21,697 nucleotides of DNA from Cellvibrionaceae bacterium (GCA_030597965.1 JAUVQU010000014.1:1-21697); one strand, 5' to 3'. Counted from the stretch's first letter, positions 6,736-15,933 are shown. Notes: a model not told the origin generated them from the sequence alone. Made by a program: numbers and translations.

Positions 6736-7806
6736 ATGACGGATGCGCCTAATTCCATTCAAACCAACTCTTCACAGCCTGCGCTTGGCCAACATACGCT
6801 GATGCTGGTGCAATGGTTAAGTGCCCTCCACAGCATAAAACCATTGCCACAATTAACGCTGTTAGGGGCAGGTAGTGGCTATAGCGAAGTACTCAACTGG
6901 GCAGCTGAGCACGCTATAGAAAACGTGAGCTTGGTAGAGGCTAGCCAGCAGCTATTTAATCAATTAAGCGCTAAGTGGCAGGCAGCGCAGCCGCAATGGA
7001 AGTTGCACAATGTGGTGATGGATGCTGGGGTGGATAAAGCTGATACGTTTTATTTAGCCAGCAACTCCACCGAAAGCGGCTTGCTGGCACCTATAACACT
7101 TACCCCTCTATGGCCGAACATCACAGAAAAAGAGAGCCAGCCATGTGAACCTGTCAGTTTGACTGAGTGGGCAAGTACACACTGGCGAAGCTCAGGGCAG
7201 TGGCTCTTTATTAACTATTTTTGTGAAGCAAGCTTGTTAACTAATCAGGTCGCTGAGTTTGATAAAGTAGACGTACTTAGGTTGCGTGTAAGTACTCAAG
7301 AATCAGTACCCAAAGCTATAACTGCAGCTGAATGGGAACCTGCTTTGAAGCAAGCAGGTTTTCGCCTAATTAGCCGTGAGAGTGAGCGTCATCCGGGCAT
7401 TGAGCGTTGGCTGTGTGTTAGGGATCTTAACAGCGGATCCTCTGCCGTTAAAGCAGAGCTTGCTCAAGTAAAAGCCGAGTTTGAGCAGGTAAAAGAGAAG
7501 CTTGGAAATACCCATCATTGGTTCATGAATCGTAAGAAACAGGCGCTGGAGTATGAAAAGCAACTGGTTGTTATGGAAGACGAATTAAAAGCAACTAAAG
7601 AAGAACTGGCGCAAACGCGGCAGCAAATGGCGCAAATAAAGTTGCTAAGAGAATCAGTCGATCAAATATCCCAGAAAATGACGCAAGGGTTTACGATTCA
7701 AAGCGAGCAGCGTCAACAGTCAACAAACGCATTAGGAAAACATATTACCCAAATGCTTCAACCCTCCAAAGTGCAGACCGAAAATGAGGAAAAGGATAAC
7801 CTATGA
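6736..7806 (+). CDS. Rossmann/methyltransferase-like protein with C-terminal coiled coil, unknown function
   Basis: This 356-residue protein is not firmly recognised. Residues 40-75 look like the first beta-alpha-beta unit of a class I SAM methyltransferase: LTLLGAGSGYS (40-50) as the glycine loop, then VSLVEAS (64-70) with an acidic residue at the end of strand two. The middle (about 90-230) is compatible with a FkbM-like or degenerate methyltransferase fold (WLFINYF, VDVLRLRVST), but no catalytic signature is obvious. Residues about 235-315 are heptad-rich coiled coil (for example VKAELAQVKAEFEQVKEKL). The last ~40 residues are polar. The stop overlaps the next start (ATGA at 7803-7806), so the two are translationally coupled. 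It could be a scaffold or an inactive enzyme. Confidence 0.6.
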   Translation: MTDAPNSIQTNSSQPALGQHTLMLVQWLSALHSIKPLPQLTLLGAGSGYSEVLNWAAEHAIENVSLVEASQQLFNQLSAKWQAAQPQWKLHNVVMDAGVDKADTFYLASNSTESGLLAPITLTPLWPNITEKESQPCEPVSLTEWASTHWRSSGQWLFINYFCEASLLTNQVAEFDKVDVLRLRVSTQESVPKAITAAEWEPALKQAGFRLISRESERHPGIERWLCVRDLNSGSSAVKAELAQVKAEFEQVKEKLGNTHHWFMNRKKQALEYEKQLVVMEDELKATKEELAQTRQQMAQIKLLRESVDQISQKMTQGFTIQSEQRQQSTNALGKHITQMLQPSKVQTENEEKDNL

Positions 7807-8102
7807 GCGCACAGCCTCTTGTGGTCAAGCAGGCCATGCAAGCATTTCGTCAAGGGAATTATGCCGCCGCCAAAGTGCTTTACCAAAAAGCTGCCAAACA
7901 GTACGGCGCACACTTATTTAAAGCCAATCTCTACCTGTGTGATAAATACGCTGGCAGCGGTTCAAAGCAGCTCGCCGCGATGCCTGAAAGCATGACAGGA
8001 CAAGCGGATCAGGCACAGCGCCAGCTACAGGAAACTCAGCAACTTCTTGAGCACTATTACCAGCGTTGCCAAGAACTTGAGTACCAACGATTAGAGCGTT
8101 GA
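7803..8102 (+). CDS. Small TPR/coiled-coil protein, unknown function
   Basis: This 99-residue protein has no firm homologue that I recognise. Residues 9-33 (AMQAFRQGNYAAAKVLYQKA and following) fit one tetratricopeptide repeat. The C-terminal third is a predicted helix with QRQLQETQQLLEHYYQRCQE, similar in pattern to QLHIVQEELEKLY in the sulfotransferase-like gene upstream. It has no signal peptide or membrane segment, so it is probably cytoplasmic. Its ATG overlaps the previous stop by four bases, and GAGGAAAAGGA lies just upstream. wecB starts 20 bases after its stop. A small adaptor for the biosynthetic enzymes is plausible but is only inference. Confidence 0.65.
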   Translation: MSAQPLVVKQAMQAFRQGNYAAAKVLYQKAAKQYGAHLFKANLYLCDKYAGSGSKQLAAMPESMTGQADQAQRQLQETQQLLEHYYQRCQELEYQRLER

Positions 8103-8122
8103 TTAACAGCTAAGGTAACAGA

Positions 8123-9244
8123 ATGAAAGTATTAACCGTATTTGGCACTCGCCCCGAAGCGATTAAAATGGCACCGCTGGCACTTCAATTAGCTGCCGAT
8201 GAGCGTTTTGACGCTAAAGTATGCGTGACGGCACAGCACCGAGAAATGTTGGATCAGGTGTTGTCTTTATTCGAGCTAGTACCCGATTTTGACCTGAACA
8301 TCATGAAACCGGGCCAAGACCTCAACGATGTCACCTGCGGGATTCTGCAAGGTCTCAAGGGTGTTTTTGAAGAGTTTAAGCCAGATATCGTGCTGGTGCA
8401 TGGCGACACCGCGACCACCTTTGCCACCACCCTGGCGGCTTACTACCAGCAAATTCCTGTTGGTCACGTAGAAGCAGGTCTGCGTACCGGTAACCTATAC
8501 TCGCCTTGGCCGGAAGAGGGGAACCGTAAACTCACTGGGGCATTAGCAAAACTGCACTTTGCACCCACCGAAACCTCTCAACATAACCTGTTGAACGAAG
8601 GCATCGCACCAGCGGATATTCACGTAACAGGCAATACAGTGATCGACGCACTATTGGATGTTGCCCACAAGCTGGATACGAACCAGGCATTGGCGCAAGA
8701 GCAGGCCGCACGCTTTCCCATGTTGCAGGCAGACAAACGCTTAATACTGGTCACTGGCCACCGCCGTGAAAGCTTTGGCGGCGGTTTTGAGCGTATTTGC
8801 CAAGCACTGGTAGATACCGCCAAAGCACACCCCGATACGCAGATTCTCTACCCGGTTCACTTAAACCCGAATGTACGCGAGCCAGTGAATCGGTTATTGG
8901 CAGGTATTGATAACGTCCACCTTATCGAACCTCAAGACTACCTACCGTTTGTCTACTTGATGAATCGCGCCCACATCATTCTGACGGATTCCGGTGGTAT
9001 TCAAGAAGAGGCGCCATCTTTAGGTAAGCCCGTGCTGGTAATGCGCGATACTACCGAACGCCCAGAAGCAGTTTCCGCTGGAACCGTAAAGCTGGTGGGC
9101 ACCAATGCTTCTACCATCACTGAGGAACTAACCCGCCTGCTAACAGATGAAGCAGCTTACAACGCCATGAGTTATGCCCATAACCCCTACGGCGATGGCA
9201 CCGCCTGCGAACGTATTCGCAACGTGTTAAGTGAGTGGAAGTAA
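8123..9244 (+). CDS. wecB: UDP-N-acetylglucosamine 2-epimerase (non-hydrolysing)
   Basis: This cytoplasmic enzyme converts UDP-GlcNAc to UDP-ManNAc, the substrate of the next gene. The 373 residues match the family length. Conserved landmarks are FGTRPEAIKMAPL (7-19, with R10), TAQHREMLDQ (36-45), VHGDT with D95, GHVEAGLRT with E117, E131 in SPWPEEGNRKL, TGHRRESFG with H213, and TDSGGIQEEAPSLGKPVL (288-305). These residues fall at the same numbers as the known active-site residues of E. coli WecB (Arg10, Asp95, Glu117, Glu131, His213), so activity is expected. AAGG lies about 8 bases before the ATG. A 7-bp array in inverted orientation separates it from wecC. Confidence 0.96.
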   Translation: MKVLTVFGTRPEAIKMAPLALQLAADERFDAKVCVTAQHREMLDQVLSLFELVPDFDLNIMKPGQDLNDVTCGILQGLKGVFEEFKPDIVLVHGDTATTFATTLAAYYQQIPVGHVEAGLRTGNLYSPWPEEGNRKLTGALAKLHFAPTETSQHNLLNEGIAPADIHVTGNTVIDALLDVAHKLDTNQALAQEQAARFPMLQADKRLILVTGHRRESFGGGFERICQALVDTAKAHPDTQILYPVHLNPNVREPVNRLLAGIDNVHLIEPQDYLPFVYLMNRAHIILTDSGGIQEEAPSLGKPVLVMRDTTERPEAVSAGTVKLVGTNASTITEELTRLLTDEAAYNAMSYAHNPYGDGTACERIRNVLSEWK

Positions 9245-9259
9245 TAGGCGAGTATCCAA

Positions 9260-9315
9260 TACTCGTCACTAACTATTCACGACTCACCATTTACCATTCA
9301 CCAACCACTACTCAC
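9260..9315 (-). repeat. 7-bp tandem array D (inverted orientation) before wecC
   Basis: This array is in the opposite orientation to A-C. In-phase units on the + strand include TATTCAC (9274), GACTCAC (9281), CATTTAC (9288), CATTCAC (9295) and TACTCAC (9309-9315), with weaker units back to about 9260. Read on the - strand, they are GTGAGTA/GTGAATG-type units like those of array B. The array ends 10 bases before the wecC ATG, and the next bases, GGATAAA, supply a possible ribosome site. Confidence 0.8.
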
Positions 9316-9325
9316 GGATAAACAC

Positions 9326-10606
9326 ATGAAATTTGAAACCATCTCTATGATTGGCCTGGGCTACATTGGCCTGCCGACAGCCGCAGTCTTTGCTTCACGG
9401 AAGAAGAAAGTGATTGGTGTCGATGTCAACCAGCACGCTGTAGATACCATTAACAAGGGCGACATTCACATTGTAGAGCCTGAGCTGGATATTGTAGTGA
9501 ACGCTGCGGTGAAGCAGGGCTACCTACGCGCAACCACTACCCCTGAACCTGCTGATGCCTTTTTGGTAGCCGTACCCACACCGTTCCATACGGATGAAAA
9601 CGGCCAGAACCACAAGGCAGATTTAAGCTATATTGAAGCAGCAGCCAAATCCGTGGCAGCGGTATTACAGCCGGGCAACTTGGTGGTTCTAGAATCCACG
9701 AGCCCCGTAGGTGCCACCGAGCAGATGGCAGAGTGGCTGGCAGAAGCACGGCCAGATCTAACCTTCCCGCAAACCCACGGTGAAGCATCCGATATTCGTA
9801 TTGCCCACTGCCCTGAGCGTGTATTACCGGGCCATGTCATTCGCGAGCTGGTTGAGAACGACCGCGTTATTGGTGGTATGACCCCGAAATGTGCAGAAGC
9901 TGCCTGCGCGCTCTATCAAATCGTGGTGGAAGGTGAGTGTGTTGCTACCACTGCTCGCACTGCCGAGATGGCCAAGCTAACCGAAAATAGCTTCCGCGAT
10001 GTCAATATTGCTTTCGCAAATGAGCTTTCCACCATCTGCCACGAGCTAGATATCAACGTGTGGGAACTGATTGCTTTAGCAAACCGTCACCCACGAGTAA
10101 ATATCTTGACCCCCGGTGCGGGGGTAGGCGGTCACTGTATCGCTGTAGACCCTTGGTTTATCGTAGATGCTTGCCCAGAACAGGCCAAAATCATTCGCGC
10201 AGCGCGCGAAGTGAACGATGCCAAACCGCAGTGGGTGCTAGGCCGTGTGAAAGAAGCGCTGGAGTACTACCACCAGCAGCACCCGGATGCCAAGCGTAGC
10301 GATTTGACCGTGGCTTGCTTGGGGGTTGCCTTTAAACCGGATATTGATGACCTGCGTGAAAGCCCCGCCCTGGGTATTGCCAAAGAAATTGGCAAGTTGG
10401 GCTGCAAACTGCAAGTGGTGGAACCCAATATTGAAACACTGCCCAAAGGCCTAGAAGGGGATAACGTAACACTGGCGACATTCGATGAAGCCATGGCACA
10501 AGCCGATGTGGTATGTGTGCTAGTGAAGCATAAGCCGTTTATTGTTCATAAGAAGGCCGTGAGCGGTAAGGAAACCGTCATCGACGCCGTGGGCCTGCTG
10601 GGTTAA
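9326..10606 (+). CDS. wecC: UDP-N-acetyl-D-mannosamine dehydrogenase
   Basis: This enzyme oxidises UDP-ManNAc to UDP-ManNAcA using two NAD+, and acts right after WecB. The 426 residues match the UDP-glucose/GDP-mannose dehydrogenase superfamily. Visible features are the NAD-binding glycine motif IGLGYIGLP (9-17), VAVPTPF (81-87), ESTSPVGATEQMAEW (123-137), CPERVLPGH (162-170), catalytic K217 and N221 in AKLTENSFRD, the active-site cysteine C271 in GAGVGGHCIAVDP, and the C-terminal domain motif GVAFKPDIDDLRESPA (333-348). Specificity for ManNAc is inferred mainly from pairing with wecB. The gene is flanked by 7-bp repeat arrays on both sides. A capsule containing N-acetylmannosaminuronic acid is the likely consequence. 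Confidence 0.94.
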   Translation: MKFETISMIGLGYIGLPTAAVFASRKKKVIGVDVNQHAVDTINKGDIHIVEPELDIVVNAAVKQGYLRATTTPEPADAFLVAVPTPFHTDENGQNHKADLSYIEAAAKSVAAVLQPGNLVVLESTSPVGATEQMAEWLAEARPDLTFPQTHGEASDIRIAHCPERVLPGHVIRELVENDRVIGGMTPKCAEAACALYQIVVEGECVATTARTAEMAKLTENSFRDVNIAFANELSTICHELDINVWELIALANRHPRVNILTPGAGVGGHCIAVDPWFIVDACPEQAKIIRAAREVNDAKPQWVLGRVKEALEYYHQQHPDAKRSDLTVACLGVAFKPDIDDLRESPALGIAKEIGKLGCKLQVVEPNIETLPKGLEGDNVTLATFDEAMAQADVVCVLVKHKPFIVHKKAVSGKETVIDAVGLLG

Positions 10607-10632
10607 ATATCCACCCAATTATCGTTAAACCA

Positions 10633-10707
10633 GGTGAGTGGTAATGGCAAGGCGTTCCGCAGCCCAAACCTCCACTCACCATTCACCATTCACCATTTAT
10701 CTCTCAC
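10633..10707. repeat. 7-bp repeat pair E between wecC and the giant transferase
   Basis: A short + orientation part, GGTGAGTGG (10633-10641), faces an inverted array that starts with its exact reverse complement, CCACTCACC (10672-10680). The inverted array continues in 7-base phase: CACTCAC (10673), CATTCAC (10680), CATTCAC (10687), CATTTAT (10694) and CTCTCAC (10701-10707). The spacer at 10642-10671 is unique. GGAAA follows and may act as the ribosome site for the ATG at 10716. Confidence 0.75.
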
Positions 10708-10715
10708 GGAAACCC

Positions 10716-13700
10716 ATGGACGAGCTTCTTCAACACGCCACACATTTAGCGAATCAAACCAGCCATGCACTTTCAATGCCTATCAAAGGCCGTGTGGCTT
10801 ATGTGGTTAGTCATGGTCAAAGTTATGCGAGCAACGGCTATGCGATTCGCACACAAGGTGTGGCTAAAGCCCTTAATCAACATGGCTTTGAAACTCTATG
10901 TTTTGTTCGGCCGGGTAGACCGTGGGAGTTAAAGCAAAATATCCAACCTACCCCTCCTGAAGTGACCCTGCAGGGGGTGCGTTATATTCATAGCCGTTGG
11001 CCTAACGATGTTGTGCCGTCCAATGAGCGCGAACATTTAGAAGCGAGCGTTCAGCAATTCATGACGCTGTTCAGCGTTTACCGCCCAGAGGTGGTGCTAG
11101 CTGCCTCGAATTGGATAGTAGGCTTACCCGCATGGGTGGCGGCTAAGCGCCTAGGTTTGCCGTTTTATAATGAAGTACGTGGTTTCTGGGAGCTATCACG
11201 CGCTGCGCAAGATCCCGCTTTTGAAAGTAGCAAAACCTGCCAAATTGAAGCAGAGCGCGATACCTTTGTAGCAAAGCAGGGGTTAACCACTTTCACGTTA
11301 AATGCCCCTATGCAGGAAGAGCTGGTGAAGCGTGGCGTCAAGCGCGAAAGCATTCAGCTAGTACCCAATGGCGTTAGCGAGCTACCGAAAAGTGCTCCTG
11401 CCGACCCTGCACTTAAGAAGCGGTTGGGAATTCAGGAAGGTGACAAAGTAGTGGGCTACATTGGTAGCCACAGTGTTTATGAAGGCTTGGATACCTTGAT
11501 AGCAGCCTGTGAGGCATTGGTGCAGCAGGGGCAAAAAATCAAGCTGCTTTTAGTGGGTGACCATCAGCCGATTACTCAGTCGCACAAAGCCAATAAGGCA
11601 AACATAAAGCAACCTTGGCTCATTCAGACGGGGCGAGTGCCTCACGAGGAAGTAGCTAACTACTATGCATTGATCGATTTAGTCGTCATTCCGCGTAAAC
11701 CGCTTCGCGTTTGCGAGTTAGTGCCGCCGATGAAAGCGGTAGAAGCACTTTCCCACGGCAAACAGCTGTTAATGAGTGATTTGCCTGCGTTAAGAGCCGT
11801 CGTTCCTGCTCATGACAATGTGTCATATGTTGTGTTTGAAGGTGCTGAAAGTTTATCGAAAAGTATTAAAGAAAGTCTAAATAAAAGCACTAAAACTGAC
11901 CTTGGTGATTTAGAAAGCATCACACTGGCACATAGTGTAAAAAGTATGGTGTCGATCTTTAAGGGCAGTGCGGTCAATCAGCAAAAAGCCTCCCCCAATG
12001 CGCTCTATGCAACACAAAAAAAATCATTTGCAACTGCCAGTAGCTTCTCTGCGGCTAGTCAGCAGTTTTACAAGCATGGCGAGATCAGCAGTGTTATTCA
12101 ATCAATCCGGCTGCTGTGTGACAACGGCAGTAAGTTGGATAAAGCACAGCGTGATTTCTTAAGCTTTATCGAAGGGCTAGAGCGCTTAAAAGGTGGCTGG
12201 CCGCTTCCTCCTAAGCAGCCAAACCCAGGGTTAATGACTCAGCGTTTTCACGCGCTCTATTGTTTGCACCAATCGGTGCCTCACGCTACTAATGGCTATT
12301 CAACACGTTCGCATGGCATCGCTGTTGGGCTTCAGCAAGCTGGTTGGAAAGTACGCGCCACTACGCGCCCAGGTTTCCCTTGGGATGCTGGCGCAAAAGG
12401 CTTAACAAAAGGCTATCACGAAGCACAAGTGGATGGTGTTACGTATGCCGCTGTAGCTGGCTGGGATTTAAGTAAAACGCCACTGGATTACTATTTAGCA
12501 GAAGCGGCAGACCACTACGTTCGTGAAGCCCAAACCAGCGGTGCTGAAGTCATTATTGCCGCCTCGAACCACATAACAGCTTTGCCAGCGTTGATGGCAG
12601 CTCGTCGATTGGGTCTGCCCTTCGTTTATGAAGTACGTGGCTTGTGGGAAGTCACACAGGCATCTACACAGCCTGAATGGGCGAATTCAGAACGCTTCTA
12701 CCTCATGCGAGAGCTAGAGCAGCAGGCGGCTCGTGAGGCTGATTTGGTCATCACGCTGACGGATGAGCTGTCGACTGAGCTTGTTAGTTGGGGAGTTTCC
12801 AAAGAAAACATTGTAGTTATTCCTAACGCGGTCAACGCTGATACCTTTACTCCCGCAAAACGCGATAGCACCATTGCTGAAGCGCTAAAGCTACCCTCTA
12901 ATGTGCCTGTGATTGGCTACGCTGGCAGCGCTGTGGCTTATGAAGGCCTAGAATTGCTGCTTGAGGTGATGGCTAAGCTTAAACAACAAAAACAAGAATT
13001 TGTATTTGTGTTAGTGGGTGACGGTAAAATGATCGACACCGTCAAGGCAAAAGCTAAGGCACTAGGTATTGAAGAGCAGTGTCGATTTACTGGGCGAATT
13101 TCGTTTGATGAAGTGCCGCGCTACCTATCTTGTATGGACATTATGCCGGTTCCCAGGCTTTCATCGGCAGTTACGGAAATGGTCTCTGCTCTGAAGCCGC
13201 TGGAAGCCATGGCCATGGGTAAAGCGGTGGTTCTTTCGGATGTATCTCCACATCTCACCATGGCAGGCAATAATGAGCGTGCTCTGCTATTCCAAAAAGA
13301 TAGTGTGGACAGCCTGACAGAAACCCTCAGCACGCTTATTCAACAGCCTGAATTACGTGAAAAACTGGGCGGCGCGGCGCGGCGCTGGATTGAGCAAGAG
13401 CGCACTTGGCAGTATGTCACGCAAAACTATCACCATGCCTTACAGCGTTTGTGGCAGACACCAGCGGCTAGCGTCCAACAGCCAGCGAAAACGTTAGATC
13501 AAATTACGCTAGGCTTGATTGCAGACCAGTTTACAACCGATACACTGGCCAGCGGTGTGAAAGTGGTCAAACTCTCACCAGAGAATTGGCAGCAGGAAAT
13601 AGCCGATCAACCTATCGATGTAATGTTCGTAGAGTCAGCATGGAAAGGCAATGATTGGGCTTGGCACCGCAAGGTGGGCTATTACAGTGACGAAGAATTT

Positions 13701-15926
13701 GCTCCACTCAGTGCATTATTAGCGCACTGCCGTGAAAAAGGCATTCCTTCGCTATTCTGGAATAAAGAAGACCCTGTTCACTTTGATCGCTTCCGTAAGA
13801 CGGCAGCGCTTTGTGATCATGTGTTCACCACAGATTCAAGAAGGATCATCCCTTATTTAGCAACCCCAGGGGCATTGACACAAAGTGTTAGTAGTTGCCC
13901 TTTCTACGCGTCACCGAAGATCCATAACTTGCTGCCCTCTAAGCGCTCCTGGCAGCACACTGCTGCCTACGGCGGTACGTACTACGGCAAGCGCTACCCA
14001 GAGCGCACAGAGTATATGGACAAGATCATGAGCGCAGCAGCCCCCTTAGGGCTGACTATCTATGACCGGCAGCACGATGACCCAGAGTCACCCTATAAAT
14101 ACCCAGGTGGGCTAGGTAGCTATGTGGCAGGCAGCCTAAGCTACGAGGAAATGATTGAGGCGTATAAGGCGCACCCTGTACAAATCAATGTTAACTCGGT
14201 GCTTGATTCTCCTACGATGTTCTCAAGACGAGTAACCGAAGCAGCGGCTTGCGGTGCGCCCATTATTTCAGGGCCTGCATTGGGCATGAACCGCTACCTG
14301 GAAGCAGCAGGGCATGTGGTACGGCAGGAAAGCGAAGCTGCTCAGGCGCTTGAAAATCTGATGCACCATGACGCGTACCGTTGGCGTGTAGCTTTGAAGG
14401 GCGCAAGAGCGGTAATGCGGGCACACACGACTCAAACACGCCTTACCCAAATGTTACGCACAGCAGGAATGCGTGTTTTAGCTCCTGAGTTGCCCGAAAT
14501 TCGCCTCTATAGTGAAACGATCACTCAGGTTGCTGCGCAAAGTATCTTGAACCAAACCGTGTTGCCAGCCAGAGTCGCCGCAACTACCTGGAGTGAAGGT
14601 GCAAAAGCGCAGCTGCAGGCAGGGGGTGTTGAGTGCATAGACGCACATCAGGTAGAAATAAAGGCTAATGAGTATTGGCTATGTACCCATGTGGATGCAT
14701 TAGAAAATGCCGAACCAGAGGATATTGAAGATTTAGCGTGGACAACTGTCTACTCACCTTATGCACGAAGCGTGCTAGATAGAGCGGATGCACTAGCTCA
14801 AGGAGAGTGGGCAGGTGTCGCGTTCGTGAGTGATACGGTAGAAAGCGATTTTCAGCTTATTCGTGCCAATGAATCACAAAGTATTGAGCAACTCATCGCA
14901 TCTAGTCGCCAAAAAGAAACTCTCGCATTACGAAAACCTCCGAAACAATTTGCTCAAGCACCGAACGTAGCACCTACGAAAACAATCGTTATTGCAGGTC
15001 ATGACCTAAAATTCATTAAACCATTCTATCCCTATTTCACACAGGCTGGCATGCGTCTGTTGCTGGACTTCTGGAATGGCCACAATCAGCATAATGAAAC
15101 AGCTAGTAAACGCTTAGTGAGACAAGCGGATACTGTTTTCTGCGAATGGATGATGGGGAATGCCATTTGGTACGGAAAGCATAAGCGCGAAGGCCAAAAA
15201 CTCGTCGGCCGCTTGCATGCTCAAGAATTGAGAAGCCCGCTTTTCGACAAAGTGCCTTTTGACATGTTTGATACAGTGATCTTCGTTGGTCCGCATATGC
15301 TTAGGCAGGCGATCAATCGAAACCCTGTGCTAGAGAAGAACGGCGTTGTGATCTACAACGGTGTCGATGTCGAGGCGCTTCAAGCCGTACCGCGTAAGCC
15401 AACCAATGGCAAAGTGTTAGGCATTGTCGGTATTGTGCCTCAGAGTAAGCGCTTCGATCGTGCGCTCGATATTCTGAAAGAGCTACGCAAGGAAGACAAA
15501 GGGTATACATTACGGGTGAAAGGTAAGCGCCCAGAAGATTACCCCTGGATGAAAAACCGACCAGAGGAAATGGCATGGTATGAATCACAGTACCAACGTT
15601 TGGAGAGCGATCCTGACTTGATGGGGGCAGTACATTTTGACCCCCAGGGTAACGACATGCCGGAGTGGTATTCTGGTATTGATTATATTTTATCCGTTAG
15701 TGACCATGAAAGTTTCCATTTGGCTGTGGCTGAGGGGGCGGCGGCTGGGTGTGAGCCCATACTATTTAATTGGGATGGAAGTAGCGATATTTACGATGGA
15801 ATCATTCCTCTTGATGATGTCCTAGATATGGCTCATTCGGTTAAAAATAATAGCAAGAAACGAGAGTTTCAGTTCCATAAGTTTGGTTTAATGAGAATTT
15901 CACAACAGTTAATATCAATTATTTAA
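10716..15926 (+). CDS. Multi-module glycosyltransferase with four GT-like domains
   Basis: This 1736-residue cytoplasmic protein probably builds much of the capsule repeat. Module 1 (about 25-395) is GT4-like: NGYAIRTQGVAKAL, VPNGVSELP, GYIGSHSVYEGLDTL, and an acidic motif ending in MKAVEALSHGK. Module 2 (about 510-915) is a clear relative: NGYSTRSHGIAVGL, VIPNAVNADTFTP, GYAGSAVAYEGLELL, LKPLEAMAMGK. Both share AASN followed by RLGLPF and EVRG(F/L)WE, so they arose by duplication. Module 3 (about 930-1250) resembles CgeB/DUF3880 transferases (SLFWNKEDPVHFDRF, MFSRRVTEAAACGAPIIS). About 1255-1420 is unassigned. Module 4 (about 1422-1736) is again GT-B-like (VIYNGVDVEAL, SVSDHESFHLAVAEGAAAGC). 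ATG 10716 is preferred over the upstream in-frame GTG at 10638, because the intervening codons are translated repeat array. Composition drops sharply in the last ~250 bases. Donor specificities cannot be told from sequence. Confidence 0.88.
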   Translation: MDELLQHATHLANQTSHALSMPIKGRVAYVVSHGQSYASNGYAIRTQGVAKALNQHGFETLCFVRPGRPWELKQNIQPTPPEVTLQGVRYIHSRWPNDVVPSNEREHLEASVQQFMTLFSVYRPEVVLAASNWIVGLPAWVAAKRLGLPFYNEVRGFWELSRAAQDPAFESSKTCQIEAERDTFVAKQGLTTFTLNAPMQEELVKRGVKRESIQLVPNGVSELPKSAPADPALKKRLGIQEGDKVVGYIGSHSVYEGLDTLIAACEALVQQGQKIKLLLVGDHQPITQSHKANKANIKQPWLIQTGRVPHEEVANYYALIDLVVIPRKPLRVCELVPPMKAVEALSHGKQLLMSDLPALRAVVPAHDNVSYVVFEGAESLSKSIKESLNKSTKTDLGDLESITLAHSVKSMVSIFKGSAVNQQKASPNALYATQKKSFATASSFSAASQQFYKHGEISSVIQSIRLLCDNGSKLDKAQRDFLSFIEGLERLKGGWPLPPKQPNPGLMTQRFHALYCLHQSVPHATNGYSTRSHGIAVGLQQAGWKVRATTRPGFPWDAGAKGLTKGYHEAQVDGVTYAAVAGWDLSKTPLDYYLAEAADHYVREAQTSGAEVIIAASNHITALPALMAARRLGLPFVYEVRGLWEVTQASTQPEWANSERFYLMRELEQQAAREADLVITLTDELSTELVSWGVSKENIVVIPNAVNADTFTPAKRDSTIAEALKLPSNVPVIGYAGSAVAYEGLELLLEVMAKLKQQKQEFVFVLVGDGKMIDTVKAKAKALGIEEQCRFTGRISFDEVPRYLSCMDIMPVPRLSSAVTEMVSALKPLEAMAMGKAVVLSDVSPHLTMAGNNERALLFQKDSVDSLTETLSTLIQQPELREKLGGAARRWIEQERTWQYVTQNYHHALQRLWQTPAASVQQPAKTLDQITLGLIADQFTTDTLASGVKVVKLSPENWQQEIADQPIDVMFVESAWKGNDWAWHRKVGYYSDEEFAPLSALLAHCREKGIPSLFWNKEDPVHFDRFRKTAALCDHVFTTDSRRIIPYLATPGALTQSVSSCPFYASPKIHNLLPSKRSWQHTAAYGGTYYGKRYPERTEYMDKIMSAAAPLGLTIYDRQHDDPESPYKYPGGLGSYVAGSLSYEEMIEAYKAHPVQINVNSVLDSPTMFSRRVTEAAACGAPIISGPALGMNRYLEAAGHVVRQESEAAQALENLMHHDAYRWRVALKGARAVMRAHTTQTRLTQMLRTAGMRVLAPELPEIRLYSETITQVAAQSILNQTVLPARVAATTWSEGAKAQLQAGGVECIDAHQVEIKANEYWLCTHVDALENAEPEDIEDLAWTTVYSPYARSVLDRADALAQGEWAGVAFVSDTVESDFQLIRANESQSIEQLIASSRQKETLALRKPPKQFAQAPNVAPTKTIVIAGHDLKFIKPFYPYFTQAGMRLLLDFWNGHNQHNETASKRLVRQADTVFCEWMMGNAIWYGKHKREGQKLVGRLHAQELRSPLFDKVPFDMFDTVIFVGPHMLRQAINRNPVLEKNGVVIYNGVDVEALQAVPRKPTNGKVLGIVGIVPQSKRFDRALDILKELRKEDKGYTLRVKGKRPEDYPWMKNRPEEMAWYESQYQRLESDPDLMGAVHFDPQGNDMPEWYSGIDYILSVSDHESFHLAVAEGAAAGCEPILFNWDGSSDIYDGIIPLDDVLDMAHSVKNNSKKREFQFHKFGLMRISQQLISII

Positions 15927-15933
15927 ATATCAC

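Noticed and set aside
10638..10715. Upstream in-frame GTG as the start of the giant transferase
   Set aside because: The 26 extra codons are translated 7-bp repeat and look unlike protein; ATG 10716 follows GGAAA after the array.
15313..15588. 91-codon - strand frame in the last transferase module
   Set aside because: It is opposite a supported domain, with no recognisable motif and no ribosome site of note.
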